Source: Hirudo medicinalis (taxonomy: Eukaryota > Annelida > Clitellata > Hirudinida > Hirudinidae). From it: a stretch of DNA of 20,327 bases. The DNA is taken from contig MPNW01000334.1 of the NCBI GenBank assembly GCA_011800805.1, positions 211,713 through 232,039 on the forward strand, in the 5' to 3' direction. Below, piece by piece: positions 1 through 9,807 of this stretch. The first letter of the stretch is position 1, and the number at the start of each line of letters is the position of its first letter. The translations under genes were made by a program, and so were the position numbers. The notes below the pieces were generated by a model, which was given only the letters and a program-made list of their open reading frames with translations, searched no databases and was not told the origin of the DNA.

Positions 1-242
1 ACTGCACCTGAATTTGTTGTGATAGCTGAGACTAGCCGGCCGATAATTGTTTCCGAACAATACCGAGCGCTTCCGGATGATCCCGAACTATCCCGAAAAC
101 TTCCGAATAGCTCTCGAGTGTTTTTATTTGCTTTAAAGACACACTTTTGGAGAAAACCAAAATTTTTACAATTTTCCGGAGTGATGCCGGACTATCGGGC
201 ATTCCGGACTGTTGGATGCCGGACTAATGGACTTCTACTGTA
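1..242 (-). mobile_element. One end of a pogo/Tigger-like (Tc1/mariner superfamily) DNA transposon
   Basis: Read on the minus strand from 240, the sequence begins CAGTAGAAGTCC and continues with repeated AGTCCGGCAT-type motifs. This is the style of invertebrate pogo-like terminal repeats, and TA follows at 241-242 as the expected target dinucleotide. GATGCCGGACTA occurs twice (183-194, 215-226), with ATTCCGGACT between. Further in (about 45-112) there are more TCCGAA/TCCCGAA motifs. The rest of the element would lie upstream of the window. The open frame at 19-348 crosses the element end and looks non-coding. Confidence 0.5.
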
Positions 243-454
243 TCGAAATTCACTTTCCTTGACAACAACACAAGTATGTTATCTAACTGAATCTGCATTA
301 AAAACACGCACGAATATTTTGAAATGTCACATGCACGAAATTTTGTAACCAAAATTATATCTACAGTCCATGAAGATTTAGTGAGCTCAACATGATATTT
401 AAATTTAAATTGTATCAGAACGTCTCGCGCTCTGTGCGTTGTAACAAACAAATT

Positions 455-513
455 CAAGTACCATCGGCGGGCCTGATAAAATGCCGTCGGGGGCCATAGT
501 TTTGTGACCCCTG
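455..513 (-). mobile_element. One end of a hAT-like DNA transposon
   Basis: On the minus strand from 513 the sequence reads CAGGGGTCACAAAACTATGG, then CCCCCGACGG and GGCCCGCCGATGG. This strongly resembles hAT (Charlie/Zaphod type) ends, whose usual form is CAGGGGTC..CAAACTACGGCCC. The partner end is not in the window, so this is a fragment or the end of an element that begins upstream. The pogo-like end 270 nt away may be nested in it. Confidence 0.5.
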
Positions 514-1868
514 ATGTAGGGGAAAGTAGGATACTTAAGGGAGATCCTTTAGTTCACTCACAACTTCATTCACAATTATTACATATTTGCACGAAAACAA
601 CACTTTTGTTTATGAAGAACAAAATGATAGGGTAAAGTTATAAAAACCTTCAAAATCCTGCTTCTAGTCTACAGAGCCGCCACAGGCGCTCCTCAATACC
701 TCGCCTAAGAAAATCAAGCATAAGATCATGCCTAGCAGATGAACTCGAGCGGATATGAACCTAGAAATAAGCTGCAAGTAGTTTGAATGCTTTTAGTTAA
801 ATAAATTATTTTCGACTCGACACTGGTATTGGTACTGGAGTAGTGATTTGATGCAAAATACTTTATTTCTTTATTTTTTGGTTGTTTATTAATCAGTCGA
901 GGATCGTTTCATGGATCAACATTAGCTAATAAAACAGTAACACCATGGAGTTTTGTTTGAAAGTTATTTCGTTTGTAGAACCTGTTGAAATTCTATTTAT
1001 CTCAATAGATTATATCGATATTAGCATTGACATAACTAGTTTAAGTTCTTTATAACCTCCATCATCTTAATAATATGAGCGATGCGTAATAAAATTTCCA
1101 TTGTCTCCGAGAAATTTCAAATTATTTATATCCATTTAACATCATCTTCATATATGATAATTACTAGAGTTAATACTAAAATTTTCTTCCAATTACCAAT
1201 TACGAACACACAATCTTGGAGATTGTACCGATGATTCTAGTGCCCTGTCTCTATCTAAGTGTTTAAGTGAAAACGTGACTCGAAATCATTTATATAAATG
1301 GTACCTAATTATTATTTTGATTATTTTTATTTATTATTTATTTCACTTCAGAAACTGAACACTAAAATAAACTTTTGCTCAACCTCGAAAAATGAAAAAA
1401 GTAGGACAGAAATAAGAGTGTTACTATGCAATTAAGAAATTCAAAAAGAAACTTCTAATTAATGTGAAAGAAACTTATATATATATATATATAAAAGCTC
1501 CTCTTAGATAATCTTAAAGTGAATGTGATTCCAAAACCCTTCAATAAAAATGGTGGATGCTTAAAATTATTTGGATATTTAAGCAGTTTTACTGTCAGGT
1601 ATTTGTAATTTGTAAGAATTGTAAAAAATGAATTCTTGCAAACGGGTTGTCGAGGCATAGAGTGATGTTGCTTTTGTGAAGCGGATGTCTTTTGCAATCT
1701 CTAAAAATGTTTGAAACTTTGTTAGTACTGAATTTAAAAATGAACTGCGAATAATGTCGTGTTTAATGTAGATTTATTCTATTTTTCATGTTTAATGTGC
1801 ATCAAAATGATTAAAAAAAACTCTCCACCCGATTCAGGATGTGTTTCAAAGACTATTCCAAAACTTAC
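514..1868. other. AT-rich intergenic stretch, no gene recognised
   Basis: Mostly low-complexity AT-rich DNA. A GC-richer island at 670-755 follows a plausible acceptor (TCTAGTCTACAG) and is open in two frames, with AATAAA near 800, so it could be the last exon of a plus-strand gene. It has no recognisable protein. The minus-strand open frame at 1455-1697 crosses the TA microsatellite and looks like chance. Confidence 0.4.
1475..1494. repeat. Short (TA)n microsatellite
   Basis: About nine uninterrupted TA units in AT-rich intergenic DNA. Confidence 0.85.
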
Positions 1869-1970
1869 CTAACACTTCGTCCCAACATTCGCGCGCTGGT
1901 CTCAAACAAAACTTTGTCAATCCTTTCGATCCATCATATGATAGCATAAAATCTTGAGCACTTGCAAGTT
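1869..1970 (-). other. Candidate internal exon, product unknown
   Basis: On the minus strand a pyrimidine run and TTGAG precede a 102-nt open stretch that ends at GTAAGT, a perfect donor (revcomp of 1863-1868). In the phase-1 frame it reads LASAQDFMLSYDGSKG and then LTKFCLRPARECWDEVLG. Its composition (Cys, Trp, charged residues) is unlike the AT-rich translations around it. I do not recognise the protein, and partner exons were not found. Confidence 0.25.
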
Positions 1971-3109
1971 CTCAATGAATATTAAAAAAAAATTCTTGCA
2001 ATTAATTTTGTAGTATTTTCATAAAATAATTTGTTGAGTTGAATTAGTAACAGACCGTTGGTTTCAAATTAGTTTAAAGTGAAATTCGTTTTTGAAATCT
2101 GAGATTTAAAAAGTATTTTTAGTTGATTCGAAATAATTATTTCAAATGAATATTTCAAGATTATATCGCCAAGCCATTTAAGAGAAAATCTAAGCAGATG
2201 ACTACATTTGGTGTTGAAAATTATCAGATTCAATTTGCCTAAGATTTATCAATTAAATATTAGTGGAATCTATAATTTTGTTAATAACTAAGTTTAAACC
2301 GACAATTCACGTTTGGAACTACTTTCGGTCAAATGACGCCATCACAGTTCGATGTTTTAACTCTTCCAAAATGTCATTAGATTAGATTAGATTGACGAAA
2401 ATGTAAAAAAATAATTTGCACATAGAATAATTGATTAAAACCTTCATTATCTACGTACTTTACGAAGTAGAATGTTCTAGAACAAAAGAGTTCAGATTTT
2501 CAGATGCGTTAACCGCGGAATGATTTCGTAACCTAGGAATTCTTATAAAAACCAGACGAATCGTTGGGACGCCAACCGTCCTAATCATCTAGTTATGAAA
2601 TGGACGTTAATCAAACACACACACACACATGGGACGCCAATTCAAATGCCAGCCTGTCTTCTGGGAAGGGGGCCCTCTTCTGCTGATGGCTCTTCGCGTT
2701 ATTTCGTGAGTCAGGTTGTGATTATTTCGGCTTCTCATTGTAACTTTTATACACCTGAACATGATTTGAAATTAGATTAAAGCGTTCACTCTTTTCAAGT
2801 TGAGAAAATTCAGTAATAGTGCGAGTGAAAGGCAAAGTCGCTTTTAACATGCTCTAGGCTAAAAAAATTATGATGAGACGAATTTTAGACTTATATAGTT
2901 TTAAGATTTAGTAGTAGATTTTTCTAAAGTAATTTTAGGTATAAGTTGAAAGATCTGTTAATTTAAAATTTTCATCCCAGTGGTCAACTTACTTTTACTA
3001 AATAAATAGAAGGTAAATTGTCATAGGCTGTTTGCAAACAATTCGTCTTTCCAGTGTAAAACATTTTAATATCGAAATCATAGGCAATGGTGAACTTATA
3101 TCAAATAGA
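1971..3109. other. AT-rich intergenic stretch, no gene recognised
   Basis: Mostly featureless. From the ATG at 2629 a 77-nt frame (MGRQFKCQPVFWEGG, then a hydrophobic run) ends at a GTGAGT donor (2706), so it could be a first coding exon. GGGACGCCAA occurs twice (2568-2577, 2631-2640). Confidence 0.3.
2614..2629. repeat. Short (CA)n microsatellite
   Basis: About seven CA units immediately before an ATG that opens a short frame with a GTGAGT end. Confidence 0.8.
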
Positions 3110-3825
3110 GAGCAGAAGTTACATTATTTGGGGGATCAGGAAGAAGTCGAGGATGGATCACGTTGGTCAGCTAGGAGTTCCCACTTCGTGGTTGAGCCCC
3201 TACTACCAACGAGACGTTTATTCAAGCAGAAGACCTGTTTTGAGATTACTGTTGTGATGGGTAAGGTTAAAGATGCCTTCTACACTCAAGTTTGGAGGAT
3301 CTGATCAAGACTGACAATCTAATCCTGGAAAGCAGAAACTACTTTATATTGGGAATCAGGAAGAAGTCGAGGATGGATCAAGTTGGTCAGCTAGGAGTTC
3401 CCACTTCGTGGTTGAGCCCCTACTACCAACGAGAAGTTTATTCAAGCAGAAGACTTGTTTTGAGATTACTGTTGTGATGGGTAAGGTGAAAGATGCCTTC
3501 TATACTTACGTTTGGAGGATCTGATCAAGATTGGCAATTTAATCCTTGAAAGCAGAAACTACTTTATATTGGGAATCAGGAAGAAGTCAGGAAGATGGAT
3601 CAAGTTGGTCAGCTAGGAGTTCCCACTTCGTGGTTGAGCCCTTACTACCAACAAGAAGCTTATTCAAGCAGAAGACCTGTTTTGAGTTTACTGTTGTGAG
3701 GGGTAAGGTGAATGATGCCTTCTACACTTAAGTTTGGAGGGTCTGATCAAGACTGGCAATTTATTCCGGAAAGCAGAAGAATATTGGGAATCAGGAAGAA
3801 GTCGAAGATGGATGGAGTTGTCAAG
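3110..3825. repeat. 220-nt tandem repeat, about 3.3 copies
   Basis: The anchor AAGAAGTCGA (AAGAAGTCAG in copy 3) starts at 3141, 3361, 3581 and 3796, spacings of 220, 220 and 215. The copies are near-identical over most of their length, and the fourth breaks off near 3825. Each full copy holds an inverted repeat GTTGGT...ACCAAC around a CCAC-TTC-GTGG tip (second copy 3382-3430). A period of 220 is not a multiple of three, so the frame changes from copy to copy. The open frames of 61-90 codons are therefore unlikely to be protein. Confidence 0.9.
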
Positions 3826-5717
3826 ACACGTCATTGAACATATAAGGTTTTGTTTTCTCAAACTTGATTATTTGTGCTCTATTTTGTATAATTAATCTTA
3901 CTTAAATTCATTATCGAGTGGGCAGATGCAGTGGATCGCCAAGTGCCCCCCGTGGATACGCCTACGCTGAACATTCATTTGGTGTTTACCTACGATATGT
4001 TCATGAAGTAAAAATAGCCAAAGTTAGATCTAAACGAAGCTGTGGTCTGCAATCATGTAATGTTTTTAGATCTCCAGTTGATTTTGTGATTGTTCATTTT
4101 TGGTGGAAGCATCAAACTCAGGGTGAGCTCTGGTTTTTGTTTAATTCCATGACTTGGGGCATTTTTGGCATTCATGAATGTTTATGAATTGAATTTTGAG
4201 AATTAGGAGGCACATGACATCAAAGATGGCATTTTATTAATGACTGTTAGAAGATGGCGGTTATTACTGTATGGAAAACTGTTGTATTTTAAAATAAACT
4301 TATGGTTTAACAATAAGTTAATATCTTGCTATGATGAGTTGTGCGCCTGTAAACTTTTTACATTTTTACTTTTTTCACTTTTCATTCAACCTTCGAATCT
4401 GCGGGAGCCTGGGGGTCATGAGGCTTAATAAAAACTTCTGCCAAAAAAGTGCACGAAGCGAGGGAAATCTTCTAAGCTTTTCCCAATCAAGAGGAAGCCC
4501 CTCCACTGGGAATATGGAAGAATGGTTCATCTATGGCATAAAATGGAAGTTTAATTCACGATCTCTTGGGACAGCTTTCCGCTGAAAGAACCTTTTTCAA
4601 GAATAGGCAGGTCCATGTCCTTCACTCAAACTGATCAATACCTTAACGAACTAATCGATATTTTGGTAATCTTTTAATTTCAGGCCAATTCATACGGGAC
4701 GATTTTGACTGCGTTTTCAGATGTTATTTATTACACATTTGGTTGCTATCAAGACAATAACGAGGCATTTAACTTTGTGTGAAATGCATCATAAGCTTTA
4801 GCACTGGAGGACGATAAATTCATTGTCTTTCTGGCTGTTCGGAGCGTTTCGTTGCTCTAATAAGGGCTCCGTTGCTGTTAATTGACTGTTTAAAGATATG
4901 AATGTATTCCAGTTCAAGTAGTTTTTGCTATTCGTTGGGACTAGTGTCGTGTCTGCCTCTATAAGGCTTATAATTTGACCGATAAAAATTCGGCTGGGTA
5001 GGCAGATTCCATTAAGCAAACAAACTTATTAACGTTGGGTGAATTTTTTCGGTCGAAGTGAGGGGGCACATTTTTTTATATGTACATAAATAAAAGTAAA
5101 GTAAGGTAGTTATTGTATTGGATTATAGGTGGATTAGTGGCAATTGATTAATTTCGCACTGAAGACTCATAAGGAAAGCAAAGACTCGTGAATTAGTTAT
5201 CGAAATTTAAAACATGCGGTAAGTGTTGTTGTCAGAAGCTTTCCTAATTTACTGGAGCTGTGTTATGATCAATAAATAATTTATGAATTATTATTATTTA
5301 TGAATCATACAGACGTAGAAAAATACCAATGGGCAAATTGACAGGGGTAAGGGGAATGCTCTCCCTTGCCCTCCCCATGTGCTTCGCCCATGTGCAGGTG
5401 ATGTATATGCCCAGAATTGAGCTTAGGTTTTGATACAATTACATAAACAATCGAAAGTTCAAACTGGAAAATTTGAATATATTCAAAAATCAAATGCTCA
5501 TAAATTTTTAATTAATTTTATCTAGCGCATTTCATTTTAATAAATGAAGCAGAAGAAATGAAAGAGATAATCAACACAAAATGAGGGAAGCATTGGAGAA
5601 CGCGGGAAATTAATTGAGAGGGAGTTATTGCTTTGTTACAAGAACCACGCCTAGGAGGCTAGGATGGAAATATTAATATCCACAAGATGACGGTAAGGGT
5701 CAATCACTTTGTTCGGT
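3826..5717. other. Intergenic stretch, no gene recognised
   Basis: A GC-richer patch at 3915-4010 is open in two frames. One reads WADAVDRQVPPVDTPTLN and then IHLVFTYDMFMK before a GTAAAA donor-like site. A C-rich patch at 5340-5400 has repeated CATGTGC words. The minus-strand frames at 4798-5019 and 5305-5493 show no family I know. The remainder is AT-rich. Confidence 0.35.
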
Positions 5718-5724
5718 TATAAAA
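5718..5724 (+). promoter_or_regulatory. Candidate TATA box of nidogen
   Basis: TATAAAA lies 345 nt before the nidogen ATG. A start about 25-30 nt downstream would give a leader that includes an ATG at 5762 opening a 76-codon frame, so either a 5' UTR intron removes it or this is not the nidogen promoter. AT-rich DNA makes chance TATA matches common. Confidence 0.25.
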
Positions 5725-5761
5725 ACAAATTGGCATCGATTCGAGAAGATAATCACACAAA

Positions 5762-5992
5762 ATGTCAACTCTAAACCACCATCAGCTCTGCAACCATTCA
5801 AACACACGCGCATACACGCACATACACAAGAGTATGAGAAACATTATGAGAAACAGATTGGAGAAAGGCTTTGTGAAGTCACCACGCGCATGTGAACAGG
5901 CGTTCAGTAAGAAGTTGTGTCCTGTAGCTGATACCGCTTGTAACCTCACGCGACCTTGTTCATTTGAACTGCAGCTGGCTGTGAAGAGCTGA
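5762..5992 (+). other. 76-codon open frame upstream of nidogen
   Basis: ATG with A at -3, within the presumed nidogen leader, closing 70 nt before the nidogen start. The product is basic, has five Cys and no signal peptide or known domain. It could be a leader peptide frame, sit in a 5' intron, or be chance. Confidence 0.2.
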
Positions 5993-6062
5993 AGATTTCA
6001 AAAGCTGACCTTCTTTTGTGATTTGGGTCATTTTGGGAGTGTTCTTATTAATTCTCTCAACC

Positions 6063-7266
6063 ATGTTGAGGAGACGAAATCGCGTCGAGCTGTTTGTGGT
6101 CATAATTTTTCTTGGAGGTCTCTGCAATACAGCCAATTCTCTGACCAGGGATGAATTGTTTCCGTTCGGCACCGAACATCAAGACGAACATTTGGAAGTT
6201 GGTGATGATCTCAGCTCTCCCAGAATTGATCTCAAGTCTCCCTTCATGTTTTACGGCAACCAGATTGCCTACGTCTTCGTGAGGAGTTTGATATCACAAT
6301 AAATAACTGCTTGAAACTCATTTTCCTTGCGATATGTTCTGGATTTAATCAGAATATTGTATTGCTTTCAGGTTAACTTGAATGGAATAGTAACTCTGGA
6401 CAGGGAATTTTCTCAATACCGGAACGACTTTGTGTTTCCTTTTCCGTTGCAGCACATATCGCCATTTTATGCCGACGTCGATACCTCGACTTCTGGCAAT
6501 GTTTATTTCAGGTATTATGCCATTGCTATTTAATTACTTTATTTAATTATAAAATGAGGATAAATCTCATCTCCAGGGAAACAAGCGAACAATGGTTGCT
6601 GTCCAAAGTTTCGGCAGCAGTTGAAGAATCATTTCCTGACAGCGTCCCATTTTATCCTTCAACGGCGTTTATTGCCACTTGGGATAGCGTCGGTCATTAC
6701 GAAGCACGATCCGATCAGGTTTAAACGTTTTCATTAAATTTGTTTATCAGTTAAAAGTCGTTCGAAGACATTTGTTGAGGCATTTTTATAAGTCATGACA
6801 TTGATGGCGGTAATTTTATTTAGTTAATGCATGCGTTTAATTGAATGCAATCGCAGACCAACACCTTCCAAGTTGTCATCGCAACAGACGGGAGAAATTC
6901 GTTCGTCTTGTTTCTTTATCCCGAGGATGGTTTATCGTGGTCGGTTGGAGATGATAAATATGGATCCGACAAAGTTCACGCACAAGTTGGTTTTGATAAT
7001 GCCGACGGGAGCAAGTACCATGCACTTCCTTCGTCTGGATCTGTAGATGTGGTGCATTTATCCAGGTAAGTGGCAACACATTTTTTATGTAATAAGCGTT
7101 ATTTTTATTACTTTTTTAAATTATAAATTTAGTATCTTCATTTGCAAATATTTCATTTCCAATTGAAGGTCAGGCAACTCAAAAAGTGGCAAAAGTGGAT
7201 TATGGATATTTAAACTATCAGATTCTTCTGTTGAAAGCCCAAGTCATACATCAGGACTAGGATCTC
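6063..7266 (+). CDS. Nidogen exons 1-5: signal peptide and NIDO (G1) domain
   Basis: Exon 1 (6063-6278) encodes a basic N-terminus and a hydrophobic core, FVVIIFLGG, then a likely cleavage near residue 26. It is followed by [10 protein letters not shown], the diagnostic start of mature nidogens. Exons 2-5 cover the NIDO domain (about residues 73-250), with landmarks [51 protein letters not shown] and SGLWIFKLS. Intron phases are 0, 2, 0, 2, and exon 5 ends in phase 1. Exon 5 is the least certain at its 3' end, because the linker after NIDO is variable in the family. Its donor GTGAGA at 7267 and the acceptor before 7632 restore the frame exactly. Introns 1-4 are short, about 65-140 nt. Confidence 0.93.
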
Positions 7267-9760
7267 GTGAGACTTTCGTTATCTGAAACTTTACAAATAA
7301 CAGTTACAAATTTGCCCATAGTCCTTCATTTTGTTATTTCATTTGTTTTTAGTAATAAATCTTTCAATCAAAATATTTTTTTTATATTTAGTCTGTGTCT
7401 AATAACATCACAAACTTTGAGGTGTTTGATCAAATCAAAGCTCAAAGAAAATGATTAATTTATTGATTTTCATTTAAGCTGTTATAATAAATTATTATAA
7501 ACTGTTACAATTAATCTTTTGTACCATCACATCATTGTATCGTTATACCATTGATCTGTAATTGATTCCAAATAAAATTATCCAAAATTGTATGTAATTC
7601 CATTGAACAAATCAAACAAACGTTCGAGCAGCGTCGGCCACAACACCGAGGTCTCCGCACCAAAGTTTCTGCGCAGAGGCGGGTAGTGGTGCCTGTCACA
7701 AGGCGGCCTTCTGTCAGGATTACAGAACTGGTTTCTGCTGCCAATGCAAGCCTTTCTACATTGGAAACGGAGTTGACTGCATCTCGAGCAGTCAGTCTTT
7801 CGAATGCCTTCTTGAGTCGAGAAATTCAAACATGATACGATATTTTATGTTCCCATTATTTGTTCCGTTCATTCATTTTATTATTTAATTTGTGATATTA
7901 CTTTATCTATATATGTTATTATTTTATTTATTATAAAAGTTATTATTTTATCTATTATAATAAATTATTATTTTATTTATTATGGGGTTTTTATAATTCC
8001 ATTTAAATCCCATGCTAGAGCATTTATTGTTAGCCAGGTGACCATTGGTGACCTTTGATGATGGAAACAGTCATTCATGACTTGAGTGTGGGTTGGCTGA
8101 AGATAAAATGAATTGCTTTAAGTTAAATTTATTTGAATTCCAACATTTGTAATGGAATTACTCTCTTAATTTTAAAATTTTTGTTTAAAATTTATTATAA
8201 ATTATGCTATTCATAAAAATGACTTTGTTTAGTAAATTTATATATCCATTCAATAATGATGAGGATGAGAATATAAAGATTGCAGGTTATTTGTGATTTT
8301 TAAATTGAATTTAAATCGACAAAATGTTTGTAAACATTCACGACAATTCACGTCCTCGCAGCAAAAACATTGAGAGTCAAAGGGACTTTGGAAGGAGTTG
8401 TGAATGGTCAGAACCTGTCGATGGAGCTTCAATCTATTTTTGTGCTTTTCGAGGGAAGGAGCACGACCCTGGTCGGCGGCGTGACGAATCAGATGGCCAA
8501 AGTCTTGATGAAGCTTCCGGCCATCACTACCATTTTTGGCTTCGTTTTTGCGCAAGTTGCGAGTCCCGACACCTCGAACGGATTTTCGCTGATGGGTTCG
8601 GTCGTCGATTGTTTGGGCTTTTGATGGATGCACGTAAATCTGATATGTCGATTGCTTGTTTCGTTCAGGTGGCTCTTTTAACAGGACTGCCGAAGTTCTT
8701 TTCTCGGGCTCGAGAAATGTTTTGACCATAACGCAGCAGTTCACTTCGAAGAAAGGTCAGTTCTATGCCGAGACGACGGTGGAAGGAAACGTTCCTCCGC
8801 TCGACAGAACAGATAAAGTAGAAGTGCACATACCCAACCATGAGTTCAAGAGAGTTGCTCCAGGTGGGATTCCCAACACAATGTTCTTGTTATGTGCATG
8901 TAAACTTAACTACAGAGTTAAATTTGAATTAAAATCAATGAATTTATTGGTCTCTTTATGTCATTGGCGTCGTCTCAGAATGGAAGCCCTTTTATCTCCC
9001 AGGTCAGATAAAGAGTCGCTTCCAGTACCAGCTGATTCAGAGCGGTCAGGTTCATGCCGCCACAGTTGACGACACCATCGACTTTCACGAGTGCCATGCA
9101 AATCCTCTCGACCACTTGGAAAATCCCCAACTGACTTTCACAAAAAGCTTTGCCAATTACAAGAACAACAACATTGCTTACATGCAGTCTGCCAGCGTAG
9201 GAGTTCAAAGTAGGTCTTTACATTTCCTGGCACAAGGCACAAATTTTTCATACTTTCACTTACTCCTTGCTTTATGCTGCTTTGAAATCAGTCAAAGTCA
9301 GACAATTTATCTTTCCCTATTTTTGTCTTTCTCTTTGATGTGCATTGTTGGCACATTTGCATCCAATTAGGCGGGACCTTGTTTTCTCACAGTCTTAAAA
9401 TCGTTCATCCTCTGCAGAGGTCCCGGAAGATCCGTGCGACAATGCGAACTGCGACGCCAATGCCATGTGTCAGGCCACGGACAACACCTTCCAGTGCACC
9501 TGCAGGAGTGGATTTTATGGAAATGGAAATGAATGTTATGGTGGGCCAGTCAAGTGCAACACTGTCTTATTTCTAAAGGAAAATTAATGCTTTAATTGAA
9601 TAATTAATTGAAATTAATTAACATAGGGGATGATTGGAATAAATGCAATAAATATTAAATAAATACTAATTAAATAAATTCAAAAGATATTTCTTACAGA
9701 TTAATTATCATCATCATCATCATCATCATATCATCATATCATTATTGTTGTTATTATTGC

Positions 9761-9807
<47 letters not shown>

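Noticed and set aside
19..348. 109-codon plus-strand open frame
   Set aside because: It crosses the pogo-like transposon end, and its open state comes from the terminal repeats.
3032..3731. Three plus-strand frames of 61-90 codons
   Set aside because: They lie in the 220-nt tandem repeat, whose period shifts the frame in each copy, so they are not a repeat protein.
8250..8744. 164-codon minus-strand open frame
   Set aside because: It is antisense to nidogen exons 7-8, which have clear G2F homology on the plus strand.
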